The notes under the pieces were generated by a model, which did not search any database, was not told the origin of the DNA, and was given only the letters and a program-made list of their open reading frames with translations. Shown piece after piece: positions 25,505 to 35,074 of a stretch of 64,000 nt of DNA. Position 1 is the first letter of the stretch. Each line of letters starts with the position of its first letter. This stretch comes from Lachnospiraceae bacterium (lineage in GTDB: Bacteria > Bacillota > Clostridia > Lachnospirales > Lachnospiraceae): assembly GCA_017623295.1 (NCBI GenBank), contig JAGAPK010000006.1, positions 1-64,000 on the forward strand. The letters are read 5' to 3'. The position numbers and the translations under genes are program-made.

Positions 25505-26017
25505 TCATTTATCCTTTTCCTGACTGCTGAAAGCCTCGAACATGGCTTTTTGTTCCGGCGAAAGCATACCCATAAGCAGAGATTCCATAAAAGAAGCATT
25601 ATCAGAAAAATTGTCGGAATCATTATTGCCGGAAGAACCGAAGAAACCGGCACCCATATCCGGGAATAATTCCTGCATGCTGCTCATGGTCTGACTCATT
25701 TCCTGATACATTTCCATTGTTTGGAAGATTGATGCCATTTGATCCATTTGTTTTGCTTCAGCTTCGGAACAGTAGGGCTTTAATTCACGACATAACTTCT
25801 TTAAATCGGGCTTTTCCTTGTTGTTAGCAGAGCAAATTTGAAAGGGATGTTTGCGGAACATATCCATTGTATATTGCAATTCCATATATTTAATATAGAT
25901 TGCCATATGTTTCTGCATAGATGGCTCTATATATGGGAGAAGAACCTTTAATTTCTGTATTTGATTGTTGGTGTATAAGGCATCAAATGCCATAACGCTT
26001 GAAGATTCTTCTTTCAT
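25505..26017 (-). CDS. Met-rich cytosolic protein of unknown function
   Basis: 170 residues, not recognised. The middle (about 92-125) is strikingly rich in Met and Gln ('MDQMASIFQTMEMYQEMSQT'). A Gly/Asn/Asp/Ser stretch follows ('GSSGNNDSDNFSDNASF') and then a short C-terminal helix 'LSPEQKAMFEAF'. The composition suggests a helical protein with a flexible linker. Pairs with the downstream 89-residue gene. The ribosome binding site is weak (AAAGG 11 nt before ATG). Confidence 0.7.
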   Translation of the reverse strand: MKEESSSVMAFDALYTNNQIQKLKVLLPYIEPSMQKHMAIYIKYMELQYTMDMFRKHPFQICSANNKEKPDLKKLCRELKPYCSEAEAKQMDQMASIFQTMEMYQEMSQTMSSMQELFPDMGAGFFGSSGNNDSDNFSDNASFMESLLMGMLSPEQKAMFEAFSSQEKDK

Positions 26018-26137
26018 AGTTTCATATGCCTTTCAATGCCCGTAAATGACTTTATCAAAGTATATGCATTACAAGAGAAAAATAGGCTCAAGGAAAGAGC
26101 CTATTTTCCAGATGTGCATACTAGATGTGGCTAATAA

Positions 26138-26386
26138 TTAGCAGCAGGAATTGTTGTTACCGCAGCAGAAGAAAAGAAGGATAATAATCCAAATCCAGGA
26201 ATTATTGCATCCGTTATCACAGTCGGAGCGATTGTTGAAAAGACCAAATCCGCTTCCGCATCCACAGCCGTCGTTGTTGCCGCAGATAGAGAACAGGATG
26301 ATAAGCCAGATAATAGAACAGCATCCGTTGTTGCTAAAAGTTGTGTTGTTGTTGCATCCGCAATTTGTTGCAGTTAAGTCACTCAT
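26138..26386 (-). CDS. Cys/Asn/Gly-rich membrane miniprotein
   Basis: 82 residues of extreme composition: about 16 Cys and 17 Asn, in blocks 'NCGCNNNTTFSNNGCC' and 'GNNDGCGCGSGFGLF', alternating with two hydrophobic segments ('SIIWLIILFSICG' and 'SWIWIIILLFFCCG'), and ending 'GNNNSCC'. A Shine-Dalgarno site (complement of GAGCCTCC just right of 26386) supports translation. It resembles the proteins annotated as 'chorion class high-cysteine HCP family' in Lachnospiraceae, an annotation by composition. It may be a spore-coat or membrane-associated Cys-rich protein; the function is unknown. Confidence 0.78.
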   Translation of the reverse strand: MSDLTATNCGCNNNTTFSNNGCCSIIWLIILFSICGNNDGCGCGSGFGLFNNRSDCDNGCNNSWIWIIILLFFCCGNNNSCC

Positions 26387-26553
26387 GATTGAGCCTCCAT
26401 GATTTATTTGTTTTATGGTTTATCTTATGTGTATAGCAGGTCCGTGTTTCCAATGAACTAAAAAAAATACATATTTTTTTCTCAGAAAATGAAGCAAACA
26501 AGCCGATATAATGATATACTAGTACTATATATAAAAATGGAAGGATAAAGTGT

Positions 26554-28440
26554 ATGAATATTGAAGTACAATGTTGTGGTCTTACAATTTTAGCACTGCT
26601 TTGGATATTTTATTTTAAACAAAGAACACTGGGACTTTATTCGGAACGATTGTTCCTGACGACAATGGCATTTACAACTGTTTGTGTTATTTTAGATATT
26701 TCTTCTATTATAGCAATCGTAAATATGGAACACATACCGGGATGGTTTCTTGCACTTGTCTGTAAAACATATATAGTATCACTTGTGTGGGTTGGATATT
26801 TTGGTCTGGTATATTCCAGCACGGATATAGATGCCGGAGAAGAACAGAAACAAATGGTTAAACTTTATACAGCAATGGTTCTGACCGGTACGGTCCTTAT
26901 TTATGCGTTGCCGATTCGTTATTATCTGGATGGTGATGTGGTTTATACATATGGCCCGAGTTGTATGGCGACTTACGCATTTGCTTTATTGTTTGTAGTT
27001 GTGACTCTGATTAAAGTTACAATACAAGGCAAGGGAATGAATCCGAAGAGAAGAAGAGCTGTTGTTATCTGGATGATTATCTGGATTATTGCGGCTGTAA
27101 CACAGTTTTTAAATGCAAAATTATTATTGGTTGGTTTTGCTTCCGTACTTGGTATGGTTATCCTGTTTTTTGAACTGGAAAATCCGGATGCTAATCTGGA
27201 CAGAGAAACAGGCGCATTCAATGCACATGCGCTTGGAGAATACATGAAACAGCTTTTTGCACGAAAAGAGAAATTCTCTGTGGTTTTAATTGTGCTGACA
27301 GAATCAACAAGGGCAAATGAAGATGATAACAGTCGTTTGAATGCTGTTATGTTGGATATGATTCAGTTTCTGGAGAAGAAAAAAGATGTCAGAGTGTTTA
27401 AAACAGTTGAACGGGAAATAGCGATTATTTTCCGTGACGAAGATGCTATGCAGGAAATTTTCCTTTCTGTAAAGGACTGGATGCAGGAAAAATGGAATGA
27501 TGTTGATCCGTATTATGTGTTATTGCAGGATTCAACCTTGATGAGAAATTCGGAAGAAATTTTTAGCATGCTGCGTTTCTTCCGGGTGGAAGGCAAAAAG
27601 ACTGCGGAAAACCATATCGTTATATTGGATGAAAAGCGTATCGCCAAGATGCGTGAAAGAGAAATGGTAGAAGCGATGATTCTTTCTGCAATTGAGGAAG
27701 ATAGAATTGAAGTGTTTTACCAGCCGATTTATTCTACGAAGAAAAAGAAATTTGTATCAGCGGAAGCTTTGGTTCGTATTCGTGAAAAAGATGGAAAAAT
27801 CATTCCACCGGGTGTATTTATTCCGATAGCAGAAGCAACAGGACTTATCTGGCAGATTGGTGAAATTGTATTTGATAAGACATGCCGCTTTATTAAAGAA
27901 AATAATTTACGAGAGTATTATGGTATTGACTATGTAGAAGTGAATCTTTCTGTAAAACAGTGTGAGGGACGTGAACTTTCAGATTTGTATATTGGTATCA
28001 TGGAAAAATATGATTTAGACCCATCCAATATCAATCTGGAAATTACAGAATCCGCATCCATTCAGGCGAGACATATTTTGTTAGAAAATATGCAGATACT
28101 GATTGACTATGGTGTATCCTTCTCGCTGGATGATTTTGGAAATGGGGAAAGCAATCTGAATTATATCGTAGATATGCCGGTTTCTATTGTTAAATTTGAT
28201 AGAGATATGAGTCAGGCATATTTTGCCAATCAGAAAGCGAAGTTTGTTATGGAAGCTGCCATGCATATGATTCATGATATGGAACTACAAATTGTTTCAG
28301 AAGGTGTTGAAACGAAAGAACAGATGGAAACTATTGTGGAACTTGGCATTGATTATATTCAGGGATACTATTTTTCCAAGCCGCTTCCGGCAAATCAGTT
28401 TTTACAATTTGTCAGCGTAAAAAACAGTGTCGTACTATAA
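26554..28440 (+). CDS. Membrane-bound EAL-domain c-di-GMP phosphodiesterase
   Basis: 628 residues. About seven N-terminal transmembrane helices (within 1-210, resembling the 7TM sensor module of some histidine kinases), a degenerate GGDEF-like middle (about 215-365, no GGDEF signature) and a C-terminal EAL domain. Metal and catalytic residues appear complete: EALVR at 404-408, 'VNLSVKQ', 'LEITESAS', 'DDFGNG', 'VKFDRDMS', 'SEGVET' and 'QGYYFSKPLP', so hydrolysis of c-di-GMP to pGpG is likely. AAGGATAAAG precedes the ATG. It lies just upstream of the sortase and its substrates, but a likely promoter at 28469 separates them. Confidence 0.92.
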   Translation: MNIEVQCCGLTILALLWIFYFKQRTLGLYSERLFLTTMAFTTVCVILDISSIIAIVNMEHIPGWFLALVCKTYIVSLVWVGYFGLVYSSTDIDAGEEQKQMVKLYTAMVLTGTVLIYALPIRYYLDGDVVYTYGPSCMATYAFALLFVVVTLIKVTIQGKGMNPKRRRAVVIWMIIWIIAAVTQFLNAKLLLVGFASVLGMVILFFELENPDANLDRETGAFNAHALGEYMKQLFARKEKFSVVLIVLTESTRANEDDNSRLNAVMLDMIQFLEKKKDVRVFKTVEREIAIIFRDEDAMQEIFLSVKDWMQEKWNDVDPYYVLLQDSTLMRNSEEIFSMLRFFRVEGKKTAENHIVILDEKRIAKMREREMVEAMILSAIEEDRIEVFYQPIYSTKKKKFVSAEALVRIREKDGKIIPPGVFIPIAEATGLIWQIGEIVFDKTCRFIKENNLREYYGIDYVEVNLSVKQCEGRELSDLYIGIMEKYDLDPSNINLEITESASIQARHILLENMQILIDYGVSFSLDDFGNGESNLNYIVDMPVSIVKFDRDMSQAYFANQKAKFVMEAAMHMIHDMELQIVSEGVETKEQMETIVELGIDYIQGYYFSKPLPANQFLQFVSVKNSVVL

Positions 28441-28468
28441 GAAATGTCTGACGAAAGAAAGAAAAAAC

Positions 28469-28496
28469 TTGCATAATTTTTCAGATATAGTAAAAT
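28469..28496 (+). promoter_or_regulatory. Putative promoter of the sortase gene
   Basis: TTGCAT (28469-28474), 16-bp spacer, TAAAAT (28491-28496). The leader to the sortase ATG is about 70 nt; I see no c-di-GMP riboswitch core in it. Confidence 0.5.
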
Positions 28497-28573
28497 AAGA
28501 GTGTATGTAAAAAGATAAATTGGGTTTATTCTGTATGTTATCAGGATAATAGAATGAAGGGGTCGTTCTTAAT

Positions 28574-29746
28574 ATGACTGGCTTTAGCGTTGCAGGAAGA
28601 CAGTTCCGGACACAGGCAGATTATAATGCAGCACTGCGTGATCAGGCACAAATTGATGCAATTAAAGCGAAGGTAAACATGGAACAGCCGGGAGAAGTTA
28701 TTAAACTTTCGGCAGATTTACAAGCTGGCAAATATCATTTTACGACGATGGTTGGAAATGATTTTGATGATGAGATATATGAACTGGCAGAGAAATACAA
28801 GAAACAGGGATATACCAAAGACAGCAAAATAAAAGTTTCCAAGAAAAAACAAAAGCAAAAACAGAAAAATATAGAAAAGAAAAACGACCAGAAGCAACCC
28901 GCAAAAGTTTCTTTAGAAGATTATGATGAACGAATGCAGCAGGAAATTAAGGCAGTTCTCAATCAAAAAGAGAAACGTAGGAAGCTTACGGTTGTTCTTT
29001 GTGCGGTTATAGCGCTTGCCTGTTTTGGATATTATGGAGTTTACTATTATTTCGCTGATCGAACGCAGATGAATTATGAACAGCTTTCGGATTTGAAGGG
29101 AAGTAACATAAGCAACAGTTCGCAAGGTGTTACAATACATTATACAGAAGAGGAAGATATAGAGTTAACCGTATTGAAGGAATACGAGACTTTATATAAT
29201 AAAAACAAAAGTCTAATCGGATGGCTGAAAATAGACGATACAAATATAGATTATCCGGTTATGCAGACATCTAATAATGAATATTATCTGGATCATAATT
29301 ATAATCAGGAATATGACAAAAATGGCAGCCTTTTTCTGGACAAGGATTGTGATGTGGTAAAGAGAAATACAAATCTCATTATATACGGTCATCACATGAA
29401 GTCGGGTAAGATGTTTGGCAATCTGAATAAGTACAGTAGTGAAAGCTATTACAAAGAACATTCTACAATTCAGTTTGACAGCATTTATGAAAAGGGTACA
29501 TATCAAATCATGTATGTTTTTCGTTCCAGAATATATAATGAAGACGAAATCGTTTTCAAGTATTATCAGTTTATTGATGCGGCTTCTGAAAAGGAATTTA
29601 ATTCCAATATGCAGGAGATGGCAGCATTATCATTGTATGATACAGGTGTAACAGCAAGCTATGGAGATGAGCTGCTTACCTTGTCAACATGTGACAACTC
29701 CGAAGAAGATGGACGTTTCGTGGTTGTTGCTAAAAGAATAGAGTAA
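28574..29746 (+). CDS. srtB: Class B sortase
   Basis: 390 residues: a long Lys/Gln-rich cytoplasmic N-terminus (about 1-135), one membrane helix (about 138-158) and an extracellular sortase domain. The catalytic residues are H273 in 'IIYGHHMKSGKMFG', C373 in 'LTLSTCDN' and R381 in 'DGRFVVVA'. The 'GHHMK' and 'LSTC' context marks class B. It is a transpeptidase that cuts a sorting signal and attaches the protein to peptidoglycan or to another protein. The next two genes encode surface proteins with matching C-terminal signals. The 135-residue cytoplasmic extension ('KKKQKQKQKNIEKKNDQKQ') is unusual. Confidence 0.93.
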   Translation: MTGFSVAGRQFRTQADYNAALRDQAQIDAIKAKVNMEQPGEVIKLSADLQAGKYHFTTMVGNDFDDEIYELAEKYKKQGYTKDSKIKVSKKKQKQKQKNIEKKNDQKQPAKVSLEDYDERMQQEIKAVLNQKEKRRKLTVVLCAVIALACFGYYGVYYYFADRTQMNYEQLSDLKGSNISNSSQGVTIHYTEEEDIELTVLKEYETLYNKNKSLIGWLKIDDTNIDYPVMQTSNNEYYLDHNYNQEYDKNGSLFLDKDCDVVKRNTNLIIYGHHMKSGKMFGNLNKYSSESYYKEHSTIQFDSIYEKGTYQIMYVFRSRIYNEDEIVFKYYQFIDAASEKEFNSNMQEMAALSLYDTGVTASYGDELLTLSTCDNSEEDGRFVVVAKRIE

Positions 29747-29799
29747 TCGTATATCTACTAGATAAATATAATATGTGTTACTGACAGAAGGAGAGAGAC

Positions 29800-32700
29800 A
29801 TGTCAAAGAAAACACCAGTTAAAAAATCAAAGAGAAGATTAAAAAGGAGTATAAGACGTAGTATTGCAGCGGTATTGATGGTTACGGCTATCGGTGTGGC
29901 TGCGATTCCTGTTCCAGAGAACTATGCAGAAGATGGAGCAAGTGGGAGTGGCAATACAACGGCTGTAGTTGAACCGGATGCATATGCATATGGCGTAGAT
30001 GAATCTGTTATTACACATCGTCCTAGTAATTTAAAAACAACACTTGATGATGCGGATTTATCAAGAGCATATATTATTACAGCATTAAGTGATGGAACCT
30101 ATCAGCTCGACTGGCAGTTCAAATTCTTCTCGACAACAGTTGAAGGAAATGATAGAGGTATTATTAGTAAATATAATAGTACTTATCAGCAGGATACCGT
30201 TGTCTTAGAACCTAACGTTATCTATGGATATGATAAAATTGAAGCTAGTGTTTTTGACCAGTATTATGTAGATTATGGTAATGATGCATATACATGTGTT
30301 ATTCCGGATTCTGAAGCAGAAGCCGATATCTTCTTACAGGAATATTTCACGACAGCTTATCAGAAGTATGTGTCAGAATATAATACATATAAGAAAGATT
30401 TGGAAAAATGGAAAAATGCTACAGAAGATACAAAACCGGAAGCACCGGCTCCGTTGACAAGAACTCCAAACGAATTATCAGACGACCAGAAGCTAAAATA
30501 TTATTGTGATGTTAATAAGAGTCCGACAAACAATCGTGAAAGTTTAAAAGGTTGTAAATTGGCATATGTAATTGATTCAGAGCATCCAAATGCTGATGGA
30601 TCAAACCATATGATTTATATTCCGCAGAAAATTTCCGGTCAGAATCCAACAGGTACATTTGATGATCAGGGATTTAAAGTAACGGCAACAGCTAGTATTA
30701 TCGGTATTGGTGATGAAGCGTTTAAAGATACAAAGAATGTTTACTATTTAACAGTACCGAAAGAGATTAAATATATTGGTGTTAGTGCATTTGAGAATTC
30801 TTTTATTAAAGAAATTTCTTTCTATAACGTTGAAAAAGTAAGTGACTTTGCATTTAAAAACTGTTCTCAGCTAACAGCAGTTAATATGGGTGAGGGTACA
30901 ACTGTGCTTGGTACAGAGGCATTCTATGGCTCTGGTTTAACAAGCGTTACATTCCCTCAGTCTATTGAAATAATTGGCGCGGGTGCTTTTGCTTATTGTG
31001 AGTCCTTGCAGACAATTGATTTGTCTAAGATTACAACCAGCCCGGCAAGAATTTGCGAATATGCATTCTATAATGCAATCGCATTAAATAGCGTTAATGT
31101 TATGAAGTCTGGTTCTAAGAATGTTACAGTAAACATTGATACCATTGGTGATGGTGCGTTTGCTGTATATTCCGGTGTGGTGGGTTCTATGACAACATTT
31201 ACCTTCCCATCTAAAATCAGCAAAAGAATCGGAAGTGGTGGACAGGCAAGCGATGGAAGCAGTGGTTTAGGCGACTGTGTATTAGCCGGAAGAACCAATT
31301 TGCAGACCGTTGTCATGCCTGCTGATTTCGGACGAAGCACCAGCACAGGAGCAGTAATTCCGGATAATACATTCTTTAACTGCTATAATCTGGCTTGCGT
31401 AGAATTTCCGGCAGACGGAAGCGGTTCCTGTGGTTTGGCAAGTTATAATCCGGATAAATTATTTGCATCTGTTAACAATGCGGATTTCTATGTTAAAGGT
31501 CCGGAGCTTGACAGAACAAATAGTATAGCAACTCCACGTAAGACAACATGGGGAGCAAAGACTGCTTTAACAGATATGAAGGTACCATACTTATATATTA
31601 AGAATGGTCTGGAATATTATGAAATCAGTGATGGTACCTATTTAATGTGTATCAACAGCAAGGGTGTGTTGACATCATGTACATTAGTAGATGGTGCACC
31701 AACAACCGGAGATATTCATCTTGAAATTCCTGAAAAAGTGGGTAATACCAAAGTGACAGGTATTGCGACAGGATGTTTCAGTGATGAAGCTATGAATAAG
31801 AGAGTAAAAACATTAACAATTGCGGATAATTCTATTTCTACGATTGAAAATAATGTTTTCAAAGACTGGACGAACTTAGAAAAAGTATACATTGGTAATT
31901 CTGTTACTAAGATTGGCGACAGCGCATTTGAAGGATGTACAAGTTTGATTGATGTTACTTTCAATACACCAAGTGTTGGATATAGTAAATTTACAATCGG
32001 AAAAGATGCGTTTAAAACAGGAAGTTCAGAATTGACATTTCATGGTGATATTGTAGAAGGATATGCACCATTTGAATGGGCAACAGATAAAGATAATCTT
32101 ATTAATGTAACAGATGGTATTCGTGTATGTTATAAGAGTCTTTCACCTACTTATCTGACTGTTATGTATGATGCCAATACTGACATGGTTACATTGCTGG
32201 ATTATCCGAAGTACGATCAAATCAGTAATATTTTGAATGATGTGCATAGTATTGAAATTACAGCAGGTAATTATGGCTCATATGAGAATATGATGGTAGA
32301 TAGATATTACACAGCATATTCCGGTACAGAATATGATAGTTATCGTAAAGCGTTTGCGGAAGCATGGCAGGCTACAAATGGTGACGCGGAGGCACAGGCT
32401 GCTGTATATGCATCGGATGATTATGGTCCTTGGGTTAACCCGACATTTTGTGGTAATTGGTCTAGTGTATTAACCTCTTCTGTAGAAGAAGCGGATGAAA
32501 GTATTTTAGCAACTCTTTCAGATATGCTTTTTGAGCCTCTTGTAGTAGAAGCTGCAGACAATCCAGACCCATATTACACAACATATGAATATGATGTTAT
32601 TCATAACTCAGAGTCTGATAGTATTTATAGAGCACTGACAGAGGAAGAAAGAATTCTGTTAGATGCAACCAAAAACATTGTTGTACCGGCAGGTGTTGAA

Positions 32701-35055
32701 TCTATTGATGTATATGGCTATATTAATGGTTCACAGTACAATAAAAACAATGCGAAAACATATTTATCTCGTGGAGAGATAGATGATGCTTCTTATTGGA
32801 TGTACTATGGCGGAAAAGCTGATTCTGCTGATGAAACAGAAGTAGTACCAGGCTTGTTTAGTGGTTATTATGATGACAAGTATGACTCATCAAATGCAAA
32901 TTATGAGTTATATAAACGTGGTAATGACCGAATTGAATCTGTTACTTTAAATAGTGTTAAGTATTTGCCGGATCATGCTTTTGATAGCTGTGAAAAATTA
33001 CAGTATGTAATACTTGGCGAAGATTGTGAAGACATTGGTACTGCACCATTTAGAGGATGCTTCGCGTTAACAACAGTAGGAGATAATGAGTATTACAAGA
33101 CTGCAAATGGTATTGTTTATTCTGTAAATGAAGATGGTTCTTATACAATTGAAGAATGTCTTTCTGCCAGAGGAAGTCTGGTTGGTGAAGCATATATCAG
33201 TGCTGCGACAGATGCGAACTTAACTTCTGTTAGTGCAATTCGAGAAGGTGCTTTCGAAGATTGTAAAGGAATTACAATGGTAGATATCAGCACTACAGCT
33301 GGACTTTTAGAGATTCCATTAAATTGCTTTAAGAACTGTGAATCTTTACAGAGAGTATTCTTGCCTAGAACAGTAAATAATATTGAAGAAGGTGCTTTTG
33401 TAAACGATCTTAAGCTGACCGAATTACAGATTCCGGGTAACGAAGTGTTTATTTCTGCAAGAGCATTTGAGGCAAATGAAGATAAGTCAACGACAACGGT
33501 AAGAACATATGCAGATTCTTCTGCAAGAAGATATGTAAATACTTATGATGATACATATAATTTGCAGTGGGATGAATTAACTGATCAGTGGCGTGTTATC
33601 TTCTTAGACATTGACGGTCAGCAGATTGGTGATGCAATCTATGTTGATAATGGCACTGTTTTAACCAAAGAACAGAGACCAGCAGACCCTACAAAAGAGG
33701 GTTGGACCTTTGACAAGTGGCTTGGAACCAATAATACAGAGATTGATGATGCAATTACATCAGATACCGTATTTGTTGCACAGTATTATTCTAATACAGG
33801 TATGGTAAATGGTAAGTATGTTGTTGAATTCTATGATGGTGTAGATGGTAAGAAGATTGGAGAAACACAGTACGTTGAGCCGGGCGGTTCTGCAATTGCA
33901 CCGACTACTCCGAACCATGATGGATATACATTCTCCAAGTGGAGTGATACTTATACCAACATCCAGACCAATAAATCTATCGTAGCAATTTATACAAGCA
34001 ATGGTACTGGAACAAATACATCTGGTGGAACAACAAATACATCTGGTGGAACAACAAATACATCCGGTAAGACGACTTCAACATCAACGTCGTCTACATC
34101 GACATCATCTACCTCAACATCATCAACATCTACGTCCTCTACGTCAGCAACATCGACGACAGCAGCGGCTGCGGGACAGTATGTTGTAACGGTTATTGGT
34201 GGTAGTGGTAGTGGTAGCTATGCACCGGGTGCAACTGTTATTATCACAGCTAATACACCAGCGGCTGGTAAAGTATTTAGCAAGTGGACAACAGAATCAC
34301 AGGGTGTAACACTTGCCAGTGTAAGCCTGTCACCGACAACATTTGTAATGCCGTCTAACAATGTAACGATTACGGCAGAATATACAGATGGTACATCGAC
34401 AGCATCAACAAGTACAGTTACCGGTACAGCGAATAATAATACTACAAACAGTACACAGGATGGTAATACAAGAGTAGATATTACAAAACCTGGTATCAGC
34501 AATAAAGATTTAGCAACTGCAACTGTAGATGGTTCTTCTGATAACTTTATTGTTAAGATTTCAGAAACACAGGAAGCAACACAGGCAGTAGCAAGTGCAT
34601 TGACAAACAAATATGGTAGTCTTGAAAATATCCTTTATTATGCAATGGATATCAGCTTGTATGATTCAACAGGCACTACAAAGATTACTGATACGACAGG
34701 ACTTTCTGTTGATATTACAATTCCGATTCCAGATGCGTTACTCAGCTATGGCGGTAATAATATGGCAGGAGCTGTTGTAGATTACAATCCTGTTGAAAAT
34801 GCGCAGTTAGAAGAGTTGAGTGAGAAGTTTACAACTATTAATGGCGTTCCATGTGTTACATTTACAGCAACACACTTCTCACCATATACAGTTTATGTTG
34901 ATACAGGCAATCTGACAGAAGGTATGCTTGATGTTACCCCTAAGACAGGAGATCCAATTCATCCGAAGTGGTTCTTGTCACTTGGTCTTGCATGTTTGTC
35001 CATTATCTTATTTATTAAGAAAGATAAAAATGCAGCAAAAACAAGGATGGCATAA
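29800..35055 (+). CDS. Large BspA-type leucine-rich-repeat surface protein, sortase-anchored
   Basis: 1751 residues. N-terminal export signal: basic 'KKSKRRLKRSIRRS', then a hydrophobic core 'IAAVLMVTAIGVAAIPVP'. Two blocks of BspA-type LRR_5 repeats (about 295-560 and 640-760, with more at 1040-1230), typified by 'IGDEAFKDTKNVYYLTVPKE' and 'KIGDSAFEGCTSLIDV'. Two InlB-type beta repeats follow (about 1262-1400, 'GWTFDKW' and 'GYTFSKW'), then a TNTSGGT repeat, a Ser/Thr-rich wall spacer and a further InlB-like repeat. The C-terminus has the sorting signal TPKTG at 1713-1717, a hydrophobic helix and a basic tail. Likely an adhesin or substrate-binding surface protein. AAGGAGAGAG gives the start. 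Confidence 0.92.
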   Translation: MSKKTPVKKSKRRLKRSIRRSIAAVLMVTAIGVAAIPVPENYAEDGASGSGNTTAVVEPDAYAYGVDESVITHRPSNLKTTLDDADLSRAYIITALSDGTYQLDWQFKFFSTTVEGNDRGIISKYNSTYQQDTVVLEPNVIYGYDKIEASVFDQYYVDYGNDAYTCVIPDSEAEADIFLQEYFTTAYQKYVSEYNTYKKDLEKWKNATEDTKPEAPAPLTRTPNELSDDQKLKYYCDVNKSPTNNRESLKGCKLAYVIDSEHPNADGSNHMIYIPQKISGQNPTGTFDDQGFKVTATASIIGIGDEAFKDTKNVYYLTVPKEIKYIGVSAFENSFIKEISFYNVEKVSDFAFKNCSQLTAVNMGEGTTVLGTEAFYGSGLTSVTFPQSIEIIGAGAFAYCESLQTIDLSKITTSPARICEYAFYNAIALNSVNVMKSGSKNVTVNIDTIGDGAFAVYSGVVGSMTTFTFPSKISKRIGSGGQASDGSSGLGDCVLAGRTNLQTVVMPADFGRSTSTGAVIPDNTFFNCYNLACVEFPADGSGSCGLASYNPDKLFASVNNADFYVKGPELDRTNSIATPRKTTWGAKTALTDMKVPYLYIKNGLEYYEISDGTYLMCINSKGVLTSCTLVDGAPTTGDIHLEIPEKVGNTKVTGIATGCFSDEAMNKRVKTLTIADNSISTIENNVFKDWTNLEKVYIGNSVTKIGDSAFEGCTSLIDVTFNTPSVGYSKFTIGKDAFKTGSSELTFHGDIVEGYAPFEWATDKDNLINVTDGIRVCYKSLSPTYLTVMYDANTDMVTLLDYPKYDQISNILNDVHSIEITAGNYGSYENMMVDRYYTAYSGTEYDSYRKAFAEAWQATNGDAEAQAAVYASDDYGPWVNPTFCGNWSSVLTSSVEEADESILATLSDMLFEPLVVEAADNPDPYYTTYEYDVIHNSESDSIYRALTEEERILLDATKNIVVPAGVESIDVYGYINGSQYNKNNAKTYLSRGEIDDASYWMYYGGKADSADETEVVPGLFSGYYDDKYDSSNANYELYKRGNDRIESVTLNSVKYLPDHAFDSCEKLQYVILGEDCEDIGTAPFRGCFALTTVGDNEYYKTANGIVYSVNEDGSYTIEECLSARGSLVGEAYISAATDANLTSVSAIREGAFEDCKGITMVDISTTAGLLEIPLNCFKNCESLQRVFLPRTVNNIEEGAFVNDLKLTELQIPGNEVFISARAFEANEDKSTTTVRTYADSSARRYVNTYDDTYNLQWDELTDQWRVIFLDIDGQQIGDAIYVDNGTVLTKEQRPADPTKEGWTFDKWLGTNNTEIDDAITSDTVFVAQYYSNTGMVNGKYVVEFYDGVDGKKIGETQYVEPGGSAIAPTTPNHDGYTFSKWSDTYTNIQTNKSIVAIYTSNGTGTNTSGGTTNTSGGTTNTSGKTTSTSTSSTSTSSTSTSSTSTSSTSATSTTAAAAGQYVVTVIGGSGSGSYAPGATVIITANTPAAGKVFSKWTTESQGVTLASVSLSPTTFVMPSNNVTITAEYTDGTSTASTSTVTGTANNNTTNSTQDGNTRVDITKPGISNKDLATATVDGSSDNFIVKISETQEATQAVASALTNKYGSLENILYYAMDISLYDSTGTTKITDTTGLSVDITIPIPDALLSYGGNNMAGAVVDYNPVENAQLEELSEKFTTINGVPCVTFTATHFSPYTVYVDTGNLTEGMLDVTPKTGDPIHPKWFLSLGLACLSIILFIKKDKNAAKTRMA
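34012..34071 (+). repeat. 21-bp tandem repeat encoding TNTSGGT
   Basis: Two exact 21-bp units (34012-34032, 34033-34053) and a partial third encode Thr-Asn-Thr-Ser-Gly-Gly-Thr. A low-complexity run of Ser/Thr codons follows to about 34160. It is the wall-spanning spacer of the large surface protein and a likely site of length variation. Confidence 0.85.
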
Positions 35056-35074
35056 TATTCTTGGGAGAATCCTA

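Noticed and set aside
28441-29799. Searched the leaders of the sortase and surface-protein genes for a c-di-GMP riboswitch
   Set aside because: Neither the GEMM-I nor the class II core is visible; only simple leaders with ribosome binding sites are present.
34012-34160. Repeat cluster considered as a CRISPR array
   Set aside because: The repeats are contiguous, in frame, and encode a Ser/Thr/Gly spacer; there are no unique spacers or cas genes.
34928-35074. 49-residue upstream extension of the second surface protein, overlapping the first
   Set aside because: It would bury the signal peptide. ATG 35075 has a good ribosome binding site and starts a classical signal sequence.
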